Below are positions 1 to 5,621 of a DNA stretch of 5,621 nt, piece by piece. Under the pieces are notes generated by a model. That model made no database searches. It was not told where the DNA came from and saw only the letters and a list, made by a program, of their open reading frames with translations. Numbering within the stretch: position 1 is the first letter of the stretch; every line of letters begins with the position of its first letter. The position numbers and the translations under genes are program-made. This DNA comes from Frankiaceae bacterium (GTDB lineage: Bacteria > Actinomycetota > Actinomycetes > Frankiales > Frankiaceae): positions 1 to 5,621 of the forward strand of contig JAVEDQ010000475.1 of assembly GCA_030840885.1 (NCBI GenBank), written 5' to 3'.

Positions 1-1136
1 GTCGCCACGTCGACCATCGCGTCGGGCTCCTCCTCGGCTGCGCGGACGAGCGCGTCGGCGAGCACGAGCCGGCCCTCGGCGTCGGTGTTGAGCACCTCGA
101 CGCGCTTGCCGCCGTACTGGGTCAGCACGTCCCCGGGCCGCTGCGCCGCGCCGCCGGGCATGTTCTCGGCCAGCGGGAGCCAGCCGGTGACCCGCACCGG
201 GATCTCGAGGCGGGCCGCCGCCAGCACGGTCGCGAGCACCGCAGCGGCACCCGCCATGTCGGTCTTCATCCACTCCATCGACGTCGGCGGCTTCAGCGAC
301 AGACCGCCCGAGTCGAACGTGATGCCCTTGCCGACCAGGGCGATCGAACGCGTCGCGCCCTCCGGCTGCCAGGTCAGGCGGACCAACCGGGGTGGCCGCG
401 TCGACCCCTTGCCGACCCCGAGGATGCCGCCGAAGCCCTGCTCGGTCAGCGCGTCCTGTTCCCAGATCTCCACGCCGACGCCGACCTCGGCGGCCTCGGC
501 GCGGGCCCGCTCGGCCAGGTCCGCCGGCGCGAGATCCCCCGGCGGCATGTTCACCAGATCCCGGGCCAGGGCCACGGCCCCGGCCACGACCTCGGCCCGG
601 GCCACCGCGGCGGCGGCGTCGCCGTTCCCGGCCGCGTCGGCCCCGCCGGTGCCGAACCCGAGCAGGACCACGCTGCCGACCGGCGCGTTCTTCGGGTCCT
701 TCTCCCGGAAGCCCTCGAAGCTGTACGCCCCGAGCAGCGCGCCCTCAGCGAGCGGGCCAGCCGGGGCGTCGATGGCGACAGCTGCGCAGGCGCGGCCGCG
801 GCTGGCCCGGACGGCGGTGCCGACAGCCCGGCGCAACGCCTCGTCGCCGGGGGTGACGGAGCCGAGTCCGACGGCGAGCACCAGGCGCGCACCGAGGCCG
901 GGCGGGGCCGGCAGCCGGACGAGGTCACCCTCCTTGCCGGTCGCCCGCAGATCGTTGAGCACCTCGTCGAACCGGCCGTCGAAACCGGCCTCGACTGCTT
1001 CCGCGCCGGGGAACAGGACGGCGCCGTCCTCACCGGGCGTCGTCGCCACGACGACGACGTCGGCGGAGAGCTCCGACAGGGGCTGGGTGGACAGGGTGAC
1101 GGTCGTCGGGCCGGCCGCCCCGGAGGTGATGCTCAT
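1..1136 (-). CDS. pepA: Leucyl aminopeptidase (peptidase family M17), 3' part missing at window edge
   Basis: Cytosolic two-metal aminopeptidase that removes N-terminal residues such as leucine from peptides. The frame runs from ATG (1134-1136) to the left edge with no stop, giving 378 codons; family members are about 500 residues, so roughly the last quarter lies outside. The M17 residues are visible: [10 protein letters not shown] with Lys270 and Asp275, SLKP with Lys282, MKTDMAG with Asp293, and NTDAEGR at 350-356 with Asp352, Glu354 and Arg356. These numbers coincide with those known for E. coli PepA, so the N-terminal domain has ordinary length, which supports this start. No Shine-Dalgarno sequence precedes the ATG, but TAGGCT lies seven bases upstream, suggesting a leaderless transcript. 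It diverges from the gcvT-family gene. Function is secure at family level; the physiological substrate is not known from sequence. Confidence 0.96.
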   Translation of the reverse strand, partial: MSITSGAAGPTTVTLSTQPLSELSADVVVVATTPGEDGAVLFPGAEAVEAGFDGRFDEVLNDLRATGKEGDLVRLPAPPGLGARLVLAVGLGSVTPGDEALRRAVGTAVRASRGRACAAVAIDAPAGPLAEGALLGAYSFEGFREKDPKNAPVGSVVLLGFGTGGADAAGNGDAAAAVARAEVVAGAVALARDLVNMPPGDLAPADLAERARAEAAEVGVGVEIWEQDALTEQGFGGILGVGKGSTRPPRLVRLTWQPEGATRSIALVGKGITFDSGGLSLKPPTSMEWMKTDMAGAAAVLATVLAAARLEIPVRVTGWLPLAENMPGGAAQRPGDVLTQYGGKRVEVLNTDAEGRLVLADALVRAAEEEPDAMVDVA

Positions 1137-1143
1137 AGGGCCG

Positions 1144-1149
1144 AGCCTA
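1144..1149 (-). promoter_or_regulatory. Candidate -10 hexamer (TAGGCT) for a leaderless pepA transcript
   Basis: On the minus strand TAGGCT fits the actinobacterial TANNNT -10 pattern and ends seven bases before the pepA ATG. That spacing would place the transcription start at or next to the start codon, and no Shine-Dalgarno sequence is visible. No clear TTGACA-like -35 element is seen at the usual distance. Inference from pattern and spacing only. Confidence 0.4.
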
Positions 1150-1179
1150 AGGCGCGCGTGCTTCGTGAGCAGTGCCCGA

Positions 1180-1185
1180 TAGGTT
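1180..1185 (+). promoter_or_regulatory. Candidate -10 hexamer (TAGGTT) for a leaderless gcvT transcript
   Basis: TAGGTT fits TANNNT and ends eight bases before the ATG at 1194, so initiation would fall on or just before the start codon. It mirrors the hexamer for pepA on the other strand. The AGG inside it is the only purine-rich stretch nearby and would be a weak ribosome binding site. No convincing -35 element is present. Inference only. Confidence 0.4.
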
Positions 1186-1193
1186 CGCTGGTC

Positions 1194-2273
1194 ATGGACC
1201 AGCTTCTGCACTCCCCGCTGCATGACCGTCACGTCGCCCTCGGCGCGAAGCTGGCCCCGTTCGGCGGCTGGGAGATGCCGCTGGCCTACGCCGGCACCGT
1301 CGAGGAGCACCATGCGGTGCGCAACGGCGTCGGGGTGTTCGACGTCAGCCACCTCGGTAAGGGCCGGGTCAGCGGACGCCGGGCCCGTGAGTTCGTCAAC
1401 GCCAGCCTCACCAACGACCTCGGTCGCCTCGAGGAGGGCGAGGCGCAGTACACGTTGTGCTGCGACGAGAGCGGCGGCGTGGTCGACGACCTCATCGCCT
1501 ACCTGCACAACGACGAGGACGTGTTCCTCATCCCCAACGCCGCCAACACCGCCGAGGTGGTCACGCGCCTCGCCGCAGCGGCCCCGGCCGGCATCGAGGT
1601 CACCGACCTGCACCGGACGTTGGCCGTGCTCGCGGTCCAGGGTCCGCGCAGCGTCGAGGTGCTCGACGCGCTCGGCCTGCCCAGCGGCGGGGACTACATG
1701 TCGTTCACCCCGGCGGAGTGGAACGGTGCACCGGTCGTCGTGTGCCGGTCCGGCTACACCGGCGAGCGCGGCTACGAGCTGCTGCCGCGGTGGGACGACG
1801 CCGGTGCCCTCTGGGATGCGCTGCTCGAGGCCGGCGCGGTGCCGTGCGGGCTCGGCGCCCGCGACACCCTCCGCACCGAGATGGGCTACCCGCTGCACGG
1901 GCAGGACCTCTCGCAGGAGATCTCGCCGGTGCAGGCCCGGCTCGGCTGGGCCGTGGGCTGGGACAAGCCGCACTTCTGGGGTCGGGACGCCCTCCTCGCC
2001 GAGAGGGAGGCAGGCCCGCGTCGGCGGCTCTGGGGCCTGGTGGCTCGTGAGCGCGCCATCCCGCGCCACGACATGGTCGTCCACTCCAGCCACGGCATCC
2101 CCGAGGGTGTCGTGACGAGCGGGACCTTCTCGCCGACCTTGAAGAAGGGCATCGCCCTCGCGTTGCTCGACCGGGGAGTCGCCGAGGGCGACGTCGTCAG
2201 CGTCGACGTCCGCGGCCGGCCGGCACCGATGCAGGTCGTGAAGCCGCCGTTCGTGGAGGCCAAGACTCGCTGA
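1194..2273 (+). CDS. gcvT: GcvT-family aminomethyltransferase / folate-binding protein
   Basis: 359-residue member of the GcvT family. The classical enzyme (T-protein of glycine cleavage) transfers the aminomethyl carbon from lipoyl-GcvH to tetrahydrofolate, releasing ammonia. Visible family landmarks are FGGWEMPL near 23-30, FDVSHLGK at 49-56, [11 protein letters not shown] at 94-104 with the conserved Asp98/Asp99 pair at the folate site, AVQGPR at 147-152, [12 protein letters not shown] at 186-197, GLGARDTLR at 219-227 and [10 protein letters not shown] at 312-321. Length is normal and both domains are complete. The ATG at 1194 was chosen because [13 protein letters not shown] matches the usual N-terminus; an in-frame GTG at 1158 would add 12 unrelated residues. 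No gcvH or gcvP is nearby; the gene sits between pepA and cob genes as I recall from other actinobacteria. A role as a different folate-dependent GcvT-like protein cannot be excluded. Confidence 0.92.
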   Translation: MDQLLHSPLHDRHVALGAKLAPFGGWEMPLAYAGTVEEHHAVRNGVGVFDVSHLGKGRVSGRRAREFVNASLTNDLGRLEEGEAQYTLCCDESGGVVDDLIAYLHNDEDVFLIPNAANTAEVVTRLAAAAPAGIEVTDLHRTLAVLAVQGPRSVEVLDALGLPSGGDYMSFTPAEWNGAPVVVCRSGYTGERGYELLPRWDDAGALWDALLEAGAVPCGLGARDTLRTEMGYPLHGQDLSQEISPVQARLGWAVGWDKPHFWGRDALLAEREAGPRRRLWGLVARERAIPRHDMVVHSSHGIPEGVVTSGTFSPTLKKGIALALLDRGVAEGDVVSVDVRGRPAPMQVVKPPFVEAKTR

Positions 2274-2313
2274 CGAAGCTGGCCCAGCTGACGATCCGGG
2301 CTGTCGGTTCGGT

Positions 2314-3108
2314 CTAGCTGAACGGCTCGGCCGCCACCAGCAGCAACGTCACCGTCGTCGCGGTCTCGACCAGCGCGCCCAGCACGTCGCCGTTGATGCC
2401 GCCGAGCTTGCGCACCGCGAGCAGGCGGAGCCCGGCCGCGGCGAGCAGCCCGCCGGCCAGCGCCAGCACGGCGTGCAGGGCGACCCCGACCCCGCCGGCG
2501 TGGGGATCGAGCAGCCCGAGCACGACCGCGAGCAGGGCGGCCAGCGCCACCACGGCCAACGCACGGGCGCGCGGGACGCTCCCGGCCACCAAGGCGCCGA
2601 GCCCTTCCGGTCGAGCCGGAGCAGCACGTCCGGCACAGGCGACCGTCACGGCGGTGCGCCCGGCGACGATCGCCAGGATCAGCGCCAACGTCCCGTGGTG
2701 GCGCTCGACGGCGAGGGTCAGGGCGGAGGCCTGCAGCCCGATGGCCATCACGACGGCCACCACGGCGAAGGCCCCGACCGTCGGGGTGCGCATCACGGTG
2801 AGCGTGCCCTCCCGGTCGCGCCGGGCCCCGAACCCGTCGGCGAGGTCGGCCAACCCGTCCAGGTGCAGCCCGCCCGTCACGACCGCGAGGCCGAGCAGGG
2901 TCACCAGCGCTGGGACCAGGCTGGTGTCTTCGAAGCCGACCCCGGCCCGGACGAGGAAGAGCAGCAGTGCCGCCGCGACGCCGAGCGCGAGCCCGACGAG
3001 CGGTGCGAACGCCATCGCCCAGCCGGCCCGGGTGCGGTCCACCGAGGCGCTGCTCCGGAGGGGGACGATCGTGAGCAGGGTGACAGCGATCCGCAGACCG
3101 TCGATCAC
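2314..3108 (-). CDS. cobS: Adenosylcobinamide-GDP ribazoletransferase (cobalamin synthase)
   Basis: 264-residue integral membrane enzyme that joins adenosylcobinamide-GDP to alpha-ribazole (or its 5'-phosphate), the last or next-to-last step of adenosylcobalamin synthesis. The family signature GGLHLDGLADLADGFG lies at 79-94, with Asp84, Asp88 and Asp91 as the acidic cluster expected to hold the metal. KLGGINGDVLGA at 234-245 is the second conserved block. Hydrophobic stretches near 34-53, 63-80, 113-133, 138-156, 183-202, 208-231 and 249-260 fit a multi-pass protein. The start is GTG at 3106-3108, giving the N-terminus MIDGLRIAVTLLTIVPL, typical for CobS; the frame stays open further upstream, but that stretch is antisense-like arginine-rich sequence inside cobT. 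The GTG overlaps the cobT stop (GTGA) and has no Shine-Dalgarno sequence, so translation is probably coupled to cobT. Converges on the gcvT-family gene with a 40-base gap. Confidence 0.95.
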   Translation of the reverse strand: MIDGLRIAVTLLTIVPLRSSASVDRTRAGWAMAFAPLVGLALGVAAALLLFLVRAGVGFEDTSLVPALVTLLGLAVVTGGLHLDGLADLADGFGARRDREGTLTVMRTPTVGAFAVVAVVMAIGLQASALTLAVERHHGTLALILAIVAGRTAVTVACAGRAAPARPEGLGALVAGSVPRARALAVVALAALLAVVLGLLDPHAGGVGVALHAVLALAGGLLAAAGLRLLAVRKLGGINGDVLGALVETATTVTLLLVAAEPFS

Positions 3109-4091
3109 GCCGGGCGATCGCCGGCGTCGTCGGCCGGGGCTGCTGCGCGCGCCAGCTCCACCGCGGCGCCGACGATCGGAACGGCGATCATCGCGGCGGC
3201 GCCGGTTCCGGCCCGGATGCCGAGGTCGAGCAGTGGCGGCAGCTCGAGGTCGGCCAACGCCGCACGCCCGGCGGGTTCGGCGGGGGTGGCGGCGGCCAGC
3301 CACCACTGCCGCGACTCCGGGGCCAGTTGGTCCGCGGCGAGGGCGGCCGCACAGCTGACCGTGCCGTCCAGCAGCGTCGGCGTCCGGCGCTCGGCGGCCT
3401 GCTGCAACAGCCCGGTCAGCACGGCGATGCGGGGTCCGCCGACGGTGCGCAGCAGCTCCATGGGACCCGCCGGGGAACCGCCGCGCGTGCGCCGCAGCAC
3501 GTCACGGACCCCGGCCACCCGTCGTGCCCACGCGCGGTCGTCGAGGCCCAGCACGTTGCCGGTGGCGGTGTCGGTGCCGACCAGCGGCAGCGGCTCCCGG
3601 CCGAGCAAGGCGGCGACCAGCGCCGTCGCCGCCACCATGTCCTCGTCCCGGGTCGCCCCGCCGGCGCCGACGAGCAGGAGGTCGGTACCGGAGTCGGCTT
3701 CCTCGTCGGCGATGTAGCGGCCGAGCTCATAGGCCGCCTCGAGCTGTTCGCCGCTCAGCTCCTCGACGAGAATCGGTCCCCGTTGGGCCGCCGCCGTGGC
3801 CGGTTCGTCCAACGCTGCGACGCCGGTCACGACGTCGACGATGCGGCGCGACACCCCGGCCCGCTCGGCCAGAAGGCTGAGCGTCAACTCTTCGGGTGAT
3901 GCCGTGGCGACATCGTCGGACCCGTCGTCGGTTGCCGTGCGGTCCGCGACCGTGCCCGGGGTGTCCACGAGGATGGCGCGGACGTGCCGGAACGCCTCGG
4001 GCGGATCCTGCCGCTGCACCCGTGCTGCCCAGGCCGCGAGCCCCCGCAACCGCCCGAGGTCGGCGCCCACGCCGGCGCTGTTGGTCGTCAC
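3105..4091 (-). CDS. cobT: CobT-like protein (NaMN:DMB phosphoribosyltransferase family) lacking key motifs
   Basis: 328-residue CobT-family protein. Canonical CobT moves phosphoribose from nicotinate mononucleotide to 5,6-dimethylbenzimidazole, making alpha-ribazole 5'-phosphate. Family likeness is clear in LGRLRGLAAWAARVQ at 12-26, IADEEADSGTDLLLVG at 127-142, GLDDRAWARRVAGVRDVL at 182-199, RRTPTLLDGTVSCAAALAA at 235-253 and LLDLGIRAGTGAA at 287-299. Several functional motifs are missing: the KPPGSLG-type start is replaced by GVGADLG, the GDHG motif by VDTPG at 42-46, the GNTT loop by GGATRDED at 144-151, and the catalytic Glu of GEGTGA is absent because 292-298 reads IRAGTGA. The region between 50 and 110 is short and divergent. 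No internal stop or obvious frameshift appears, and codon use looks normal. The start is GTG at 4089-4091, preceded by GTGAGGA. It could be a pseudoenzyme, a heteromeric subunit like ArsB of ArsAB, or an actinobacterial variant. Family membership is confident; CobT activity is doubtful. Confidence 0.85.
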   Translation of the reverse strand: MTTNSAGVGADLGRLRGLAAWAARVQRQDPPEAFRHVRAILVDTPGTVADRTATDDGSDDVATASPEELTLSLLAERAGVSRRIVDVVTGVAALDEPATAAAQRGPILVEELSGEQLEAAYELGRYIADEEADSGTDLLLVGAGGATRDEDMVAATALVAALLGREPLPLVGTDTATGNVLGLDDRAWARRVAGVRDVLRRTRGGSPAGPMELLRTVGGPRIAVLTGLLQQAAERRTPTLLDGTVSCAAALAADQLAPESRQWWLAAATPAEPAGRAALADLELPPLLDLGIRAGTGAAAMIAVPIVGAAVELARAAAPADDAGDRPA

Positions 4092-4095
4092 GCGA

Positions 4096-4102
4096 TCCTC
4101 AC
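4096..4102 (-). promoter_or_regulatory. Ribosome binding site for the cobT-like gene
   Basis: On the minus strand GTGAGGA ends four bases before the GTG start at 4091; the GAGGA core is a good anti-16S match. It fixes the GTG start, since the alternative GTG inside this motif runs into TGA after four codons. Confidence 0.6.
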
Positions 4103-4129
4103 TCTGTCTTCCCTCGAGCTAGTCATTCG

Positions 4130-4165
4130 GCTGTCTCTCACTTCAGCTGTCTCTCACTTCAGCTG
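4130..4165. repeat. Short tandem repeat, 2.25 copies of a 16-base unit, spanning the MBL-cobU stop codon
   Basis: The unit gctgtctctcacttca occurs at 4130-4145 and 4146-4161, followed by gctg at 4162-4165; the copies are identical. On the minus strand each copy carries CAGCTGAAGTGA, the Gln-Leu-Lys-stop end of the MBL-CobU protein. The second copy is therefore untranslated and lies in the gap before the cobT-like gene. Gain or loss of a unit would not change the protein. This looks like a recent slippage duplication. Confidence 0.85.
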
Positions 4166-5509
4166 CCGGGCGATGCCGGCCACGCAGTGCCACACCTCGT
4201 CCGCCTCGGCGGCCAACCGACTGTTCACCAGGCCGAGCTCGTCGCGGAACCGGCGTCCGGCGGCACTGGAGGGCACGACGCCGCTGCCGACCTCGCCGGT
4301 GACCACGACCGTCCGTCGGGCGGTCTCCCGGAACGCGGTCACGAACTCGTCCGCACTCTCCTCGCCGCGGGTGAGCCAGAAACCGACGTCGTCGACGAGC
4401 ACCGGGGGGCCGGGCTCGCGCAACAGCGGGGCCAGCCGCCCGGTGGTCACCGTCGTCCAGTGGGCCGGGCGCCGGTCGCGGTGCGCGGCCAGCCGGGCCG
4501 TCCACTCCGCGTCGTCGGGGAGCTCCAGAGCCGTTGCCGCGTAGACTGCCTCGGGCTCGCCGAGCAGGCGGCGTTCGGCTTCCTCGGATTTGCCGGAGCG
4601 GCTGCCTCCGGTGACCAGCACCCGCTTCGGATGTTCGGGGTCGGGATGCACCGCCGGGCCGTCGAGATGCAGCAGGGCGCCGTCGGGATGCAGTTCCGCG
4701 CCGAGCAGCGCCAGGCGGCGCGCGAGTTCGGGGCCGGGCGGGTTGGCGTGCCCGAGGTGGACCGCCACGGCCCGGCCGCCGTCCGGCATCGCTCCCGTCC
4801 GGCGGAGCGCGGCGAGCGTGCCGGCGAAGGTCTGCAGGCCGAGGTGGTCACCGAACGGCGGCCCGTCGCCGTAGGTCTCCTCGAGCAGGACCAGGTCGTA
4901 GGGGCCGGTCGGCAGCCGCTCGTCCGGCAGCGGCAAGGTGTCCGAGCCGTAGAGCAACCGCCGACCCGTCCCCGTCCCGTCCGGCGTCTCCGGAGCCAGG
5001 CTCTCGACGTCCCACAGCAGCGACGGACGGATGGCCGGCCCGCCGTGGTCCGCCTCCCAGGCACGGAGCCGGTAGCCGTCCCGGTCCAGCACGTCGCCGG
5101 GGTGGACCTCGGTGAGCGTCACGGCGTCGTCGGGGTGGTCGTCGAGGAAGGCGCGGCACGCCGCGACGGACGCGGGTGGGCCCAGGATCTCCAGAGGCGC
5201 TGTCCCGGTGGTCGCCCAGGGCCGCCACAGCAACGACTGCGGGCCGGTGTGGTCGGGATGCGCGTGCCCGAGCAGGATCCGGCGCACCGAGCCCAGCGAG
5301 ACCCCGGCGCGCGACGCGGCGCGGGGGACGTCGGGACCGCAGTCGAGCAGCAGGACGCCTTCGACCAGCGCCGTGGTGTGTGTCCGCAACTCGCCGGCGG
5401 TGCGGGCCCAGTCGCACGAGGCGCAGCTGCACCAGGGGTTCGGCCAGCCGTCCGCCGACCCGTCCCCGTCCCGTCCGGCGTCTCCGGAGCCAGGCTCTCG
5501 ACGTCCCAC
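4154..5509 (-). CDS. cobU: MBL-fold (PhnP-like) domain fused to CobU adenosylcobinamide kinase/guanylyltransferase; native 5' end disrupted
   Basis: Two-domain protein, 451 residues from the GTG at 5509. Residues about 17-285 form a metallo-beta-lactamase fold: CSCASC at 27-32, LLLDCGPD at 53-60, the metal motif HAHPDH at 82-87, His155 in ADHGGP, Asp190 in YGSDT and His251/His254 in HLGHAN. The Cys-x-Cys-x2-Cys motif and ligand order recall PhnP phosphodiesterases. Residues 296-451 form CobU: P-loop TGGSRSGKS at 300-308, His343 in AAHRDRRPAHW as the likely guanylylated histidine, LVDDVGFWLT at 371-380 and GEVGSGVVP at 405-413. CobU phosphorylates adenosylcobinamide and couples it to GTP, giving AdoCbi-GDP for CobS. 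Residues 1 to about 17 are not native: they are repeat sequence read in another frame, and the usual start just before GTGSADGW is lost. The frame stays open to the right edge without another ATG or GTG. It lies 62 bases upstream of the cobT-like gene. The MBL domain's function is unknown. Confidence 0.9.
   Translation of the reverse strand: MGRREPGSGDAGRDGDGSADGWPNPWCSCASCDWARTAGELRTHTTALVEGVLLLDCGPDVPRAASRAGVSLGSVRRILLGHAHPDHTGPQSLLWRPWATTGTAPLEILGPPASVAACRAFLDDHPDDAVTLTEVHPGDVLDRDGYRLRAWEADHGGPAIRPSLLWDVESLAPETPDGTGTGRRLLYGSDTLPLPDERLPTGPYDLVLLEETYGDGPPFGDHLGLQTFAGTLAALRRTGAMPDGGRAVAVHLGHANPPGPELARRLALLGAELHPDGALLHLDGPAVHPDPEHPKRVLVTGGSRSGKSEEAERRLLGEPEAVYAATALELPDDAEWTARLAAHRDRRPAHWTTVTTGRLAPLLREPGPPVLVDDVGFWLTRGEESADEFVTAFRETARRTVVVTGEVGSGVVPSSAAGRRFRDELGLVNSRLAAEADEVWHCVAGIARQLK
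4958..5127. repeat. Direct repeat, copy A (inside the MBL domain)
   Basis: This 170-base stretch is repeated at 5452-5621, an offset of 494 bases, with mismatches only at 5045, 5063 and 5126. Copy A is in its natural place, encoding MBL residues from about 127 to 183, including His155. The repeat may continue past the right edge. Confidence 0.97.
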
Positions 5510-5621
5510 AGCAGCGACGGACGGATGGCCGGCCCGCCATGGTCCGCCTCCCAGGCCCGGAGCCGGTAGCCGTCCCGGTCCAGCACGTCGCCGGGGTGGA
5601 CCTCGGTGAGCGTCACGGCAT
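5452..5621 (-). pseudogene. Direct repeat, copy B: out-of-frame fragment of the MBL domain at the window edge
   Basis: Copy B repeats 4958-5127 with 167 of 170 bases identical. Read in the native MBL frame from the right edge it encodes the segment AVTLTEVHPGD through PDGTGTGRR, then passes out of frame into the true N-terminal part of the domain. The 494-base offset is not a multiple of three. The three differences (5539, 5557, 5620) are third-position changes that keep His, Arg and Asp. The junction lies in or near GGGTCGGCGG, which could be shared with a native GTGSADGW start. It may be an assembly or amplification chimera, a fragment of a related allele, or the end of a real tandem duplication. 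Confidence 0.85.

Noticed and set aside
85..1182. Long plus-strand open frame opposite pepA
   Set aside because: Its translation is low-complexity Ser/Ala/Arg/Pro sequence with no family likeness, whereas the minus strand carries a full M17 active site. It is a high-GC antisense shadow.
2277..2289. Inverted repeat agctggcccagct as a bidirectional terminator between gcvT and cobS
   Set aside because: The arms leave almost no loop, the stem is very short and no T-run follows on either strand; an 8-base direct repeat (gctgacga at 2269 and 2287) adds nothing. I see no supportable terminator.
3113..3122. Palindrome ggcgatcgcc next to the cobS start as an operator
   Set aside because: It lies inside the cobT coding end and is a common GC-rich palindrome; there is only one copy and no promoter near it.
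3109..3306. N-terminal extension of cobS upstream of the GTG at 3108
   Set aside because: The frame is open but encodes arginine-rich sequence within cobT; the family N-terminus begins at the GTG overlapping the cobT stop.
2473..3717. Long plus-strand open frame opposite cobS and cobT
   Set aside because: Gly/Gln/Arg-rich translation without motifs, fully antisense to genes with clear family signatures; typical shadow of GC-biased third positions.
4092..4153. Cobalamin riboswitch upstream of the cobT-like gene
   Set aside because: The 62-base gap is far too short for a B12 riboswitch and shows only the tandem repeat and a ribosome binding site.
3896..5569. 557-codon plus-strand open frame opposite MBL-cobU
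   Set aside because: Despite its length it has no recognisable domain and mirrors the coding frame on the minus strand; its length is explained by GC bias suppressing stop codons.
1..5621. Circular contig or terminal overlap
   Set aside because: The right-end repeat matches an internal stretch (4958-5127), not the left end of the window, so it does not show circularity.

Overview
The window is very GC-rich DNA (roughly 70% by eye), with strong G/C preference at third codon positions, frequent GTG starts and tightly packed genes. The gene set (a leucyl aminopeptidase, a GcvT-family protein and late cobalamin genes side by side) resembles the pepA/gcvT/cob neighbourhood I know from Actinomycetota such as Mycobacterium and Streptomyces. 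I call it a high-GC actinobacterium and cannot name a genus. Nothing indicates phage, plasmid, transposon, CRISPR, tRNA or rRNA. No gap longer than about 60 bases lies between genes.

Layout, left to right. (1) 1-1136, minus strand: pepA, an M17 leucyl aminopeptidase, cut by the left edge of the window; all expected metal and catalytic residues up to the NTDAEGR signature are present. (2) 1137-1193: a 57-base divergent intergenic region. Each gene has a TANNNT hexamer 7-8 bases before its start codon, which suggests two leaderless promoters. (3) 1194-2273, plus strand: a complete gcvT-family gene (359 aa). (4) 2274-2313: a 40-base convergent gap with no convincing terminator. (5) 2314-4091, minus strand: cobS and, upstream of it in transcription order, a cobT-like gene, overlapping by four bases. 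(6) 4154-5509, minus strand: a fusion of a PhnP-like metallo-beta-lactamase-fold domain with a C-terminal CobU domain. (7) 5452-5621: an out-of-frame second copy of part of the MBL domain, running to the window edge.

The minus-strand order is MBL-cobU, cobT-like, cobS. CobU activates adenosylcobinamide to AdoCbi-GDP, a functional CobT would supply alpha-ribazole phosphate, and CobS joins the two in the membrane. This is the nucleotide-loop assembly branch of vitamin B12 synthesis, which also serves corrinoid salvage.

Three things stand out. The CobT-like protein lacks the conserved catalytic Glu, the GDHG motif and the GNTT motif, so it may not be an active phosphoribosyltransferase. The 5' end of the MBL-cobU gene is replaced by a 170-base direct repeat of its own interior; the copies differ at three positions, all synonymous in the native frame. 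That pattern fits a chimeric or strain-mixed join at a contig end better than a decayed duplication. Finally, a 16-base tandem duplication covers the cobU stop codon. I see no wholly new system here; the degenerate CobT and the MBL-CobU fusion are the best leads.
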